DNA from: Thinopyrum elongatum
Lineage: Eukaryota; Streptophyta; Magnoliopsida; Poales; Poaceae
Length of the DNA stretch: 64,000 nt
Direction of reading: 5' to 3'
NCBI GenBank assembly: GCA_011799875.1
Contig: CM022302.1
Span: 304,307,048-304,371,047 of the forward strand
In this document: positions 32,217 to 43,495 of the stretch, in pieces
Layout: each line of letters starts with the position of its first letter
Numbering within the stretch: position 1 is the first letter of the stretch
Made by a program: the position numbers and the translations under genes
Notes under the pieces: model-generated
Databases searched by the model: none
What the model saw: the letters and a program-made list of their open reading frames with translations, nothing else
What the model was told of the DNA's origin: nothing

Positions 32217-35200
32217 AACCTACCCCCCTTAGAATGAATCTCGTCCTCGAGATTCGGTTGCTTAGGGAACAAATAGGAATAGGCAGATCTTAGGAAGTCT
32301 TCTCTCTCCCAAGTAGCCTCTTCTTCCGTGTGGTGTTCCCACAGCACCTTATAGAACCTCATTGTCTTACTTCTCGTTATTCTCTCCATCACATCCAAGA
32401 TCTTAACTGGCTTTTCCTCGTATGTCAGGTCCTTTGCCAATTCCATTTCACTCATGTCTGCTTGTTTAGCTAGGGGTGCAATGCATTTTCTTAGCTGTGA
32501 GATGTGGAACACATCATGCACATCCGACAGTGCTGGTGGCAGCTCTAGCTGGTAAGCGACTCTCCCTTTCCTAGCAGTTACTAGGAAAGGACCAATATAT
32601 CTCGGGGCTAACTTCCCTCGGATTCCAAACCTTTTCACTCCCTTCATAGGAGTCACCCTTAGATAAGCATAATCTCCTGGTTCAAAGGTTACCTCCCGAT
32701 GCTTCGGGTCGTAATAGATCTTTTGGCGTGACTTGGCTGCTCGCAAGCGTTCTTGTATGTCCTTGACCTGTCTTTCTGCTTCGAGCATCAAGTCTGTCCC
32801 AAAGATACGTCTGTCTCCTGTCTGAGACCAGTTCAGTGGTGTGCGGCACTTCCGTCCGTACAAAGCCTCGAAAGGCGACATTTTGAGACTGGCTTGGTAG
32901 CTATTGTTATAGGAGAATTCTGCGTATGGCAGACTATCCTCCCACTTGGGTCCATGAGAAAGTGCACATGACCGAAGCATATCTTCCAATATTTGATTTA
33001 CTCGCTCGGTCTGTCCATCTGTTTGAGGATGATACGCTGTGCTGTGTTTCAGCACAGTGCCCAAAGCTTGATGTAGCCGATACCAGAATGCTGAGGTAAA
33101 GAGGGAACCTCTATCTGAAGTGATGGTCTTAGGTACCCCATGCAGACTTACGATCCGGGACATATATAGCTGTGCCAGCTGATTGGCCTTGTAAGTGGTC
33201 TTCACGGGGATGAAGTGAGCCACTTTTGTAAGTGTGTCCGCTATGACCCAGATTGCGTCATTACCTTTTGCAGACTTAGGTAGTCCCACGATAAAATCCA
33301 TGCATATATCATCCCATTTCCATTGGGGTACTGGTAACGGTTGCAGCAGTCCGGCTGGTTTTTGGTGTTCTGCCTTTACTTTGTTGCAAACATCGCAACA
33401 TGCGACATAATATGCAATGTCGTTCTTCATTCCAGGCCACCAAAATGTCTCCTTTAGGTCTTGGTACATCTTAGTACTACCTGGATGAATTGAGTAGGCA
33501 GATTCATGTGCTTCCTTAAGTATTTGCTGCCTCAAGTTATTTCGATCGGGCACACAAATTCGATTCTTGAACCATACGGTTCCTTGTTCATCCTCCCGGG
33601 AGGACTTGTCCTTCCCTTTCTGAATCAATCCTTTAATATCTCGGATTCCCTCATCCGTCTTTTGGGCTTCTTGGATTTCCTCCATCAAGGTTGGCTTAAT
33701 CTCCAACGTGTTTGGAGTCATAGGACCACATAGTATCAAGTTAAGTTTAGCAAACTCTTTGCGTAAACCTTGGTTCATACCCTCTACTAGAGCAGTTACA
33801 ACGGCTTGCTTCCTGCTCAAGGCGTCTGCAACTACGTTCGCCTTGCCTGGATGATAGTGGATACCAACATCATAATCTTTGACAAGCTCAAGCCATCTGC
33901 GTTGCCTGAGGTTCAGGTCGGGTTGCGTGAAGATATACTTAAGACTCTTGTGGTCTGTATATATCTCATACCTTTGACCAATCAAATAGTGTCTCCAGAT
34001 TTTCAAGGCATGCACTACTGCGGCTAGCTCCAGGTCATGAGTTGGATAATTTTCCTCATGAGGTCGTAGCTGTCGTGATGTATAAGCCACAACCTTTCCT
34101 TCTTGCATAAGTACACATCCAATCCCACGTCTGGACGCATCGCAGTAAATGTCAAAACTCTTATGAATATCAGGGAGGACTAGAACAGGGGCTGTTGTCA
34201 GCCTTGTCTTCAATTCCTTGAAGCTGTTCTCACACTCAGTGGTCCAGATAAACTTCTGGTTCTTCTTTAATAGCTCCGTCATAGGCTTGGCTATTTTGGA
34301 GAAGCCTTCAATGAAGCGGCGGTAGTATCCCGCCAATCCAAGGAAACTACGGACCTCTGTTACCGTAGCTGGTGTCTTCCAATTTAAGACAGCCGTAACA
34401 ATGCCGGGGTCAACGGCTATACCATTTTCCGACAGGATGTGCCCAAGAAATCCCACCTCCTTGAGCCAAAATTCGCACTTGCTGAATTTGGCGTATAATT
34501 GATGGATTCTCAACCTTTCCAGAACAGCTCGAAGGTGTTGCTTATGCTCCTCTTCATCCTTAGAGTATATGAGTATATCGTCGATGAACACTACCACAAA
34601 CTTATCAAGGAAGTCCATGAAAATTTTGTTCATCATGCTCATAAAGTATGCGGGAGCATTTGTCAGCCCGAACGCCATGACTGTGAATTCATACAGTCCA
34701 TAGCAAGTAGTAAATGCTATTTTGGGGATATCTTCTTTGTGGATCTTCAATTGGTGATATCCCGTCCGAAGATCAATCTTTGAAAATACCCGGGTTCCAC
34801 TTAATTGATCAAATAGATCATCAATTCGCGGCAGCGGGTACTTATTCTTGATAGTTACCTCATTGAGCTGTCGATAGTCTACGCACATCCGTAGACTCCC
34901 ATCTTTCTTCTTCACAAACAGTACTGGTGATCCCCATGGTGAAATGCTGGGACGAATATATCCCTTCTGAAGCAACTCGTCTAGCTGCTTTTTCAACTCG
35001 GCCAGCTCCGGACCTGGCATTCGATAATACTTCTTGTATATGGGGGCTGTGCCAGGAACTATTTCAATGGCAAACTCCAATTCTCTATCTGGCGGCATTC
35101 CTGGTAATTCCTCCGGAAACACGTCCGGAAACTCACATACCACCGGAATCAAGTTCATATCAGTGGCGGTGGTGTGATATGCCGAGCCTTTTCTAGCTAT

Positions 35201-36679
35201 CAGTCGACTGGCTAGGAATTGGATCATCTGTCCAGCGGGGTTTACCAACGTTACCGTTCTTGTGGCACAGTTAATGCACACCTGGTGCGGGGTTAACCAA
35301 TCCATTCCCAGAATTATATCCAATCCTGGGGAATCAATAGCAACCAAGGTGGCTGGAAATTGTACTCCATGAATGGAGATTTCTAGGCCCCTATATACAA
35401 TATTGGTTCTGAGCATGGAACCGGGGGATTGTATCACCATGATTTTGTCCAAAACCGATGGGGAAAGATTATGCGAGTTGGCAAAACTCCGAGAAATGAA
35501 CGAATGGGAAGCCCCGGAATCAAACAAAATAAGTGCAGGTATGTCATTAACAGTAAACATACCAAGTATGATGTCGGGGTCTTCGCATACTTCCTCGGCT
35601 GAGATGTGATGGACGCATCCGTGATGGACATTGCGGTGTCCAAGGTGGTTGACCTGCGACTTGGGGTCTGTTGGCTGCTTTCCAGCATTGGCAGGACACT
35701 GTTTAGCATAGTGCCCGCTCTGTCCGCAGGTGAAGCAAGTATTGTTGCGGCGACAGTCTTCCGCAACAGGCTGCTTGCCGAGGGCTTTAGTCTGGGTGCC
35801 GAGCTTGTTGTTGTTACCGTTGTTGTTCCACGCAGGCTTGCTCTCTGCTGGGACAGGTTGCCAACTGCGCAACTTCTGAGCATATGGTTCCTTATTATCC
35901 TTCTTTGGCTCGAATTTTCTTTTATGCTCATTGTTTGCAAGCTTGTGTTCACGTTCAGCAATGTAGGCCTTGTTCACCAGTGTCTAGAAATCAGCAAAAT
36001 CCAACATACATAACTGGCACCGGAGGGCATGATTCAGTCCTCCGAGGAAGCGGTCTATCTTTCTTTCCTCCGTATCCACATCGTGAGGTGAGTATCGAGC
36101 CAAGTTATTGAACTTGTTCAAGTATTCTGCCACAGTCATACTCCCCTGCGTGAGGGACAGAAATTCCTTCTACTTGATCTTCATAATTCCCGTGGGGATA
36201 TGGTATTTGCGGAACAATTCCTTGAATCGCTCCCAAGTGATTTCTTCTCCAGTTGGCCATGTCAGCTTAGTATTATCCCACCAGATTGCAGCGGGACCTT
36301 CAAGATAGTGGGTAACAAATGGAACCTTATCCGCTTCATTGCAGCGGGCAATTTCCAGTTTCTTCTCCATTGTTCTAAGCCAGTCATCTGCCTCAATAGG
36401 ATCAACGGCCTGGCCAAAGCTAGGCGGTTTGGTCCGCTGAAAATCTGTCAGCTTAGAGTGCACCCCGTTACCATTGTTTTGACCAACCACTGTCTGCATA
36501 GTTCTGAGGAACTCCATAAAGTCCTGGTTCCTCTTCTCTTCTAACATCCTCATGATTTGTTCAGTTGTAGGTGCTTGTGGTGGTGGAGGCGGTAAGTCTT
36601 CGGGCTCTTGCCCTGCCTGTCTGGCTGAGCGACGGACTGGGGTTCCATCACTGCCTTGACTGCTACTGCCTCTCTTCAT
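32204..36679 (-). pseudogene. E4 copy 2 gag-pol, two in-frame stops in gag
   Basis: Same length and domain order as copy 1. Two stops lie in gag: 36170-36172 (after MKIK, where copy 1 has Gln) and 35984-35986 (where copy 1 has Gln in DFQTL). Both are CAG-to-TAG changes. Downstream, 1257 codons remain open, covering the knuckle, protease, RT (FIDD), RNase H, integrase and chromodomain, with a few missense differences such as TRYG to TCYG and PGK to PGI. Without gag the copy could not assemble alone, but its enzymes are largely unmutated. Like copy 1, the stop codon falls in the adjoining LTR (B). Confidence 0.93.
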
Positions 36680-36916
36680 CTAAATTTTGTTCCCAAAGCA
36701 AATACCGAATCGATGAGCAAGATCCATAAGGGTAAAATATAACCATGTGACACCCAAAAGAAATCATTAAGCAAAGGCGAATAACAACATAATTATACAA
36801 GACATCCCAACATAATACATGGCAGGCTAGTAGTGGATAACATGATAAACTGCTCAAACGGCAGTTGACAGATGCAACGATGCATGCATAATTACTCCAA
36901 CTCTAGTCTAGTGGCG

Positions 36917-37732
36917 TCAATGGCACGGACACTGCTCCTCTGAAGAGTCATCACCAGGCCCTGAGTCTGAGTCTGAGTCAGAACTAATGATGTGGGTTAC
37001 CGGGTCAAAGGAAACACGACGACGCTGACAAGACGTCTCCCCTTCCGCAGAAAAGGAAGCGCGTCGCCTCAGCATCGGCGAAGCAGGAGTGGCGAGGAGC
37101 AAGGCCCACTCAGTTGGGGTCTCACGTTGGCTATCAGACGATATGCCTGATGGCCCAGAGGAACTGGAAGGCACGCTAAACGTATGTGGGGGTGGAACTG
37201 GTGGCGGATACACTGGTGGAACTACAGGATGGGGTGCGGGAGTCACTCCAGCAAGTGCCTCCTGCACACGATTAAGCTCCACAGCCAAGGATATGATCAT
37301 GCGGTAACTGGCGTGAATATACTGGGATAACACACCAGCAGCACGATCAACCTCCAGATTGGTGGGTGAGAAAATGACTCGCCCTGTCGTAGGGGACAGG
37401 GTGGGGTAATGGAAGAAACCTGGGTGTGTCTGCATCTGGACCTCGTGATAGCGCAAGTCGGTGATGGCCTCCATGGCAGCAAACTGGATTGCCAACTCCG
37501 GAGTAGAAGCTACTCCTCCCTTAGCAGAGCGAGAAGAGCTCCCAATATCCGAGGCCGCAGTCAAGTAGGCCACTGCATGGTACTCGTCTACTGACTCCGC
37601 CAGCTGATCCCGATACACCTGGTACACTGGGTCTTCTCCGTAGGGATACAGCCGAAGCCAGACACAGCGAAGCAGAGCTGAGAAAGAGTGGGGCTCTGGC
37701 TCATAGGTGAAATGGAATCGAACTGGTGCCAT
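36917..37732 (-). CDS. E4 copy 2 accessory ORF (ORF0), shortened by three residues
   Basis: 271 codons, nearly identical to the copy 1 protein. The C-terminus ends after CPCH because copy 1 CGA reads TGA here, removing the last RRH. The globular N-terminal half and the Pro/Ser-rich tail are kept. Probably unaffected in function, since only the tail end is lost. Confidence 0.8.
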   Translation of the reverse strand: MAPVRFHFTYEPEPHSFSALLRCVWLRLYPYGEDPVYQVYRDQLAESVDEYHAVAYLTAASDIGSSSRSAKGGVASTPELAIQFAAMEAITDLRYHEVQMQTHPGFFHYPTLSPTTGRVIFSPTNLEVDRAAGVLSQYIHASYRMIISLAVELNRVQEALAGVTPAPHPVVPPVYPPPVPPPHTFSVPSSSSGPSGISSDSQRETPTEWALLLATPASPMLRRRASFSAEGETSCQRRRVSFDPVTHIISSDSDSDSGPGDDSSEEQCPCH

Positions 37733-37873
37733 CTACACTCACCATGAAAAGAGTTAGTAATATAACGATGCATGATATGCGCAAACAAATGCAACAAGCA
37801 ATATGCACACTCAAGGTCCTATACTACTCGCAGTTCTAGCGCGTGTTACCTAGGGTGTCCTACAGTCAGCACG

Positions 37874-37885
37874 GCTCTGATACCA
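37874..37885 (-). promoter_or_regulatory. E4 copy 2 primer binding site (tRNA-iMet)
   Basis: The minus strand again reads TGGTATCAGAGC, 5 nt after the terminus of LTR C, identical to the copy 1 site. Confidence 0.9.
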
Positions 37886-37890
37886 AGTGC

Positions 37891-40800
37891 TGTGGCACCC
37901 CGGCCCAGAGAACCGGAATGCCAGTGTTCCCAGCCCAGAGACCATTGTCTTCTGGAAACACTCAACATCTTGGCAACAGAAACATAGCTGACTTTATTGA
38001 TAATAAAGAGTACAAGCTTACAAGATCCTCGAGGCCAGAGCACAACAAGTGCTATACAGTATGTACATTATTTATCAAACATGATGGGCCTCGGCATAAC
38101 TTAGCGATACTACAGCGGAAGGCTAAAGCGTAGCAGAATATGGCAGCAACTCCATCCACAGAGACACTGCTGTGGACACATCCTAGGCATTATAACACGA
38201 ACCTCCAAGACCTGCGTCTCAGTCTTCTCCTGCATCTGGCATGATACGCCAGGTGAGTACTTTGAATGTACTCGCAAGCACATGACAACCAAATAATGCA
38301 GCAAGTAATAGCATGGCAATAAACATGTTGAGTCTTAATTGCTGAGATCACGATCATCAACTTACTCATATCCGGGTTGCTTCACAACCCACAGAGTACT
38401 CCACCTCACAGAGTACTTCCGCACGTAAGACAAGTTCTTTCATCAGTATCCTTATAACGGTTGATCTCCTACAGAGGTCTGGACGGGCTGTCCAATTCCG
38501 TGGACATGGCTATTTGAATAGATTTAACACTCTGCAGAGGTTGTACACTTTACCCACACCACTGAACTCATGGCCTCGTGCTCCCATTCGGGTGGACCAA
38601 CGACGTTCCGACGAAACCTGTCTGACCCGTGACTCTTCCATCGTACCACCGGCCATCACACTCCCTCTTGGAGTCAAGCCCTGGGTGGCCCCGTGTCCTC
38701 AAGACACCTGCCACCGTCCTGGCCAAACTAACTGTCCCAAACGGGGACGCCGGCAAATAACTCAACTGGGCTCACAGAGTTATCGTCGTCTACATGATCA
38801 GGGTAGCACGCACGCATAACCCTCCCTCTTTGCAGGTACCGGTGAAAGAGCATGTAGCCAGCCCAAGTCAAGGCCGTCCCATACCAGCAAATGTGGCTGC
38901 ACGTTTTTACCCGGACAGGTGACTCTCAATCAACCAACTAAGTTTCATTAAGCATTCAGCAGGTTACCAACTTATGTTAACTTAGTTGGTCATCTTAGTC
39001 ATTTATTAATTTACTTGGAATTATTTGGGGTTAAATTTAATGTGCAAAATGAATATGAAAATGCAATGCCATGACATGCTTCAAAACATGGTTATCCTGG
39101 CTTGCCTTGATCAGTTGGGTGGTCCAGAAACTCTTGACCTTCAAATCCACAAGTTTCTCCCTCTGAAAATATTTTAAAATAGTAAAAGAAAATGTCACAT
39201 AACACTGTTTCAATCACCAGCAATTCTGTGAGTGGGATAAAAATATGAAACTTGTTGGAAAAATAAAGAATTCCATTATGAACACAATGCAAAAAGAATC
39301 AGGTCATTTGGACCTTTCTATTAAAAGATATAAGCAGTCAAAGTTACTGGTCAAAGCTGAAAATAAAACCAAAAATAGAAAAACTCACAGCGGGCCACGT
39401 CGAAGGCGTAAAGGCCGAATGCGCCTTCACTTACCCCTTCGCGCGCGTGTGCTGAGTCGCTGACAGCGGGGCCCGCACGGTTTAAATAGAGGAGGGAGAG
39501 AGAGGAACAGAGAGGGGCGGAGCTCCGGCGGTGCTCACCGGCGATAGGGACGGCGGCTGGGCTCGAGAAGGACGGGGATGGATCGAGCATCGAACGGTGG
39601 TTCTCCTTGTACCCGCAGCTCGGTCAGAGGAGGACGGATGACGTCACCCCCTTCGTCTCCGGCGGCGGCAGCTTTCGGCACTCGCCGGCGATGGCGGTTC
39701 CGGCATCTATTCGACCGGGCGGCGGCTCTGGGAGCACCAGTGGAACGATCTGATCACGATGGAGGGCTCGGGTGGAGCGGAGGTGGACTGGAGCGAGCTG
39801 GAGGAGGAGAGGGGATCACAGCAGAGCTCTGATCTAGCTCGAGGCCGGAGGCCTCAGTGCCTCGGGTTCTTGCTGCTGGAAGATGCTATGGAGGGGGAGG
39901 AGTGGGTTGAAGAGCTCAGAGAGCCCGGGCGGGGCTTTTTATAGGCGGAAGGAGGGCGCGGCGATCTCTCCCGAAGCTCGTCAGAGCGGGCCACGGCGAC
40001 GGCACCCGTACGCCCTGCTGGCTAGCTCGACGTGGGTGAGAGGATGGGTGAGGGCAGGGGCATTCAATGCCGAAGCGACGAGGCGGGGGCTAGGCGACGC
40101 GCCGCACGGCCACTGTGCTTCCACGGGCAGAACAGGGCGGCGGAGACGCGGCGGCCGTCCAGGGCATCTCCGGCGCAGGTGAGGGCTCCAGCTGGTCCAC
40201 GCGTCCACGGGCAAGGTAGTCGGCACGTCTGGACAGCGCCGCTCTGCGCGAGTCGTCGTTTCGGACATGACCCGAGCCTGGGCGCGTCATAGAGCGCGGC
40301 GACAGCATGCCACGCCCGTGCTCACCACACCAGGACATGTCCCGTGGCCACGTTGGCCTGGCCAAAGTTGTCTGAGGCGTCGTCCCTCGAAGGATCATGT
40401 CACCTGTGCACTTGGTTTGGCTAGAAGTGGTCTGAGAAGAGAGGTTTCATCAACAACAGTTGCTGACAGAAATGTTGGGGAGGTTCTGGGGGAGAGGAGA
40501 GGATGGGATGAGGCCAAGAGAGTTGTCTGGTGTGTTCCTGGTCGAATGATCTACAAGCTGACCAAGTTTGAGCTCATTTGGTTGAAGTTTGAGGGTAGCT
40601 CATGTGAAATGCACAAAACTAGCCTGAATCTGCAAATGGAAGTACTGATCACATGATAATTCTTGGAGAGCTGAAAATTTGTGGAGAGTGCTCATTTGGT
40701 GTTGTCTCATTGCTGTAAAAATTTGGTAGCAGTTGGACAAACCAAAAATGCACTTCCTTCACAATGGCTGGTTCTGGACAGAGAGGAAAAAGGATTTTTA

Positions 40801-41160
40801 AGCAAAACATTTGAACATGACCAAGGAATGTTTTTGATGATTTGGTGGAGATATGATCCTAGAGATTTTTAGGAATTAATTGAGAAGTTTAGGAGCATCA
40901 AAACTATAGGTTGCTTCACAACCTATGCCAATGCCCTAATTTCCCAATTAAAAGAAAAGAGCTTTTGAAAATAATTTGAATGGAAATTTGAGTACTTGAG
41001 GTTCCTGGCAGGACATTTGCAAGATGATGAGGCTAGGAACCACTTGACAAAGATTCAAAAATGACCAAGTCGATGTGAAAGAATTTGAAATCCATTCAAA
41101 TTCAAATAAAGTCAAGTCAAGTTTTGAAAAGAAAAAGTTGGCAAAAATCAGGGTGTCACA
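37891..41160 (-). repeat. E4 LTR C
   Basis: 3270 bp, the 5' LTR of copy 2. TATA on the minus strand at 39937-39943. Followed at 41161-41165 by CGGCC, the second copy of the target duplication. Differences from A and B are single scattered bases. Confidence 0.93.
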
Positions 41161-41394
41161 CGGCCTTGAGGCTTGCTTCCAGGGCAACCTTGACCTCGCA
41201 AGGCTCTCCTGCCCGGCAAGGGAGGTTTTCCCTTAGCGGTGTCTTGCTTCTTGGTTTGACTTGGTCTTCTCAACTTGCCCTTTGGCTCCTCAAAGAGCCT
41301 ATCTCTTTACCTTGGCCTTGTCTTGGATGTTACAATCTTGTTCTTGGGCCTGTGCACGGTCTGGGCAACAGACCCAGGGTTTTTTGCACCGACA
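41161..41394 (-). repeat. E2 5' LTR, outer part (after E4)
   Basis: After the CGGCC duplication, the E2 LTR continues and ends CACCGACA at 41394. Reversed, it starts TGTCGGTGCAAAAAACCCTGG and aligns with the start of the E3 LTR (TGTTAGTGCAACAAACCCTGG at 45765), including the CATCCAAGACA and CTCCCTTGCCGGGCAG segments. With 19333-20002 it makes an LTR of about 900 bp. The base after 41394 belongs to E3 pol. Confidence 0.85.
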
Positions 41395-43495
41395 GCTTCC
41401 CCTTGCAACTCATTCTGAGGAATCCAGAGGCCACTGGTAGAATAGTGGAATGGGTTTTGGAGTTATCAAGCTTTGGTTTGAAGTTTGAGAGCACGTCAAC
41501 TATTCAGAGCAGAGCACTGGCGGAGTTTATTGCGGAGTGGATGCCTACCCCTGACGAAGAAGCACTGGCAACAGTTATCCCCGGCAAGGAAGCGCCCCAA
41601 GAATGGATCATGTATTTTGATGGTGCCTTCTCTCTACAAGGTGCAGGCGCTGGCGTGCTTCTCGTCGCACCCAATGGGGAGCACCTCAAGTACGTGGTCC
41701 AAATGCATTTCCCTTGGGAGAAGGCTACCAACAACACTGCAGAATATGAAGGACTCCTTGCCGGGCTCAGGATCGCAACAGAATTGGGAATCAACAAGTT
41801 GATCATTCGAGGAGACTCACAGTTCGTGGTGGGGCAAGTGAACAAGGATTATCAGAGTCCATTGATGGAGGCATACGTCAAGGAAGTGAGAAAGCTGGAG
41901 GAGCGCTTTGACGGATTGCAAACAGAGCCCGTACCCCGTGCGGAAAACAACATTGTTGATCATCTGTCAAAGTGCGTTGCGCAAAAGCTTCCTGTGGAAA
42001 CAGGGACTTTTGTTCTCCACCTGACTCAGCCCTCCGTATCCCCGACAATAATGGCCAGAAAGAGGGGGAAACTAGACTCCGGCAAGCCTCTCCCGGCAGA
42101 GCTTCCTGAAGCCCCCGGCAAAGAGGTTGGCGGGAACAACTCCACTTCCCTTGGCGAGCAGCACCCTCCCGCCGAACTACCAATCCTTGTGATCGCGGCA
42201 AGCGCTCCCACGAACAAGGAGGTGCCGCTGATCCTTGTTGTCGAGCCTCAGGCTCCAAATTGGGCGCGACACATAGTTCGTTACCTCCAAATAGGAGAAC
42301 TTCCCGAAGAGCAAGAAGAAGCTGAAAGAGTAGCCCGGAGGGCTAGTATGTATCAATTCGTCGATGACGCACTATATAGAAGGAGGCCCAACGGTGTGAA
42401 ATTGAAGTGCATTTGCCAGGAAGAGGGGAAGGAACTGTTGGCAAAGATACACGGAGGCATCTGAGGCTCTCACATTGGATCAAGGGCCTTGGTTGGAAAA
42501 GCTTTCCGGCAAGGTTTCTACTGGCCCACAGCCCTCCAAGATGCAATCGAGCTAGTCACCAGATGTGAAGCCTACCAGTTCCATTCCAAGAATATCCATC
42601 AACCTGCTCAAGCTCTCCAGATGATCCCCTTTTCATGGCCCTTTTCGGTCTGGGGCTCAACATCTTGGGCCCCTTCCCCGGTGCTATCGGGGGCTTTGAG
42701 TTCTTGTACGTCGCCATCGACAAGCTCTCGAAGTAGCCGGAGGTGGAGCCTGTGAGGAAGGTGACCACACAGTCAGCTATCAAGTTCCTGAAAGGACTGG
42801 TGTGCCGCTTCGGAGTACCCGCCAGGGTCATCACTGACAATGACACCCAGTTCACGAGCCGCGCCTTCATGCAATACGTTCAAGCCCTCGGAAGCAAGGT
42901 TTCATTCTTCTCTGTTGCTCATCCCAGAAGCATTGGACAAGCTAAGAGGGCGAATGCTGAAGTGCTACGAGGACTCAAGACAAGAACCTTTGATGGGCTG
43001 CAGAAGTGTGGCAGGCGCTGGATCGACGAGCTGCCGGTGGTTCTTTGGTCCCTTCATACGACACCAAATCGAGCTACCCGCCAGACTCCCTTCTCCCTAG
43101 TCTATGGGGCAGAAGCAGTGATCCCCACGAAACTCATATATGGGTCACCTCGAGTATTTGCCTACGATGAAGTAGAGTAAGAGCAGCATCGGCATGAAGA
43201 TGCCGTGCTCCTCGAGGAGAACCGTCTCCGGGCTGTTACGCATGCTACACGCTATCAGCAAGCCCTGCGCCGCTATCATAGCCGCAGGGTTCACCCCTGG
43301 AGCCTTGAGGAAGGAGACCTTGTCCTTAGGCGCGTTTAGTCTGCCAATGGTGTAAACAAGTTGACGCCAAAGTGGGAAGGCCCTTACCGGGTTATACGAG
43401 TCACCAGAGCTGGCGCCGTTCGTCTGGAGACCGGAGATGGCATTCAATTGCAAAACACATGGAATATTGAGCATCTTCGTAAGTTCTACCCGTAA
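41395..43495 (+). pseudogene. E3 pol remnant: RNase H and integrase
   Basis: An open frame to TGA 42462-42464 carries the second RNase H (MYFDGAFSLQG, AEYEGLLAG, RGDSQFV, VDHLSK) and the linker LHLTQPSVSPTIMARKRGK. The integrase N-terminal region follows the stop, with CEAYQF where E2 has CEACQF, so a zinc ligand is lost. A frame break lies near 42650. The core resumes at 42743 (VITDNDTQFTSRAF, where E2 has DNGTQ) and continues through RANAEVLRGLKTRTFDG. The C-terminus runs through stops at 43178 and 43338 to LRKFYP, TAA 43493-43495. Compared with E2 it retains the full C-terminus. Confidence 0.75.

Larger units (their letters stand above)
20003..41160 (-). mobile_element. E4: tandem chromovirus (Tekay/Del type), LTR-internal-LTR-internal-LTR
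   Basis: Three LTRs (20003-23272, 28947-32216, 37891-41160), each exactly 3270 bp, alternate with two internal regions (23273-28946 and 32217-37890), each exactly 5674 bp. All are on the minus strand. The only target duplication is CGGCC at 19998-20002 and 41161-41165, so the whole array occupies one insertion site inside the E2 LTR. Copies differ by scattered substitutions with no net length change, so it is young. Copy 1 has open ORFs and copy 2 has stops. The chromodomain at the end of pol and the large LTRs point to the Tekay/Del clade. Confidence 0.95.
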
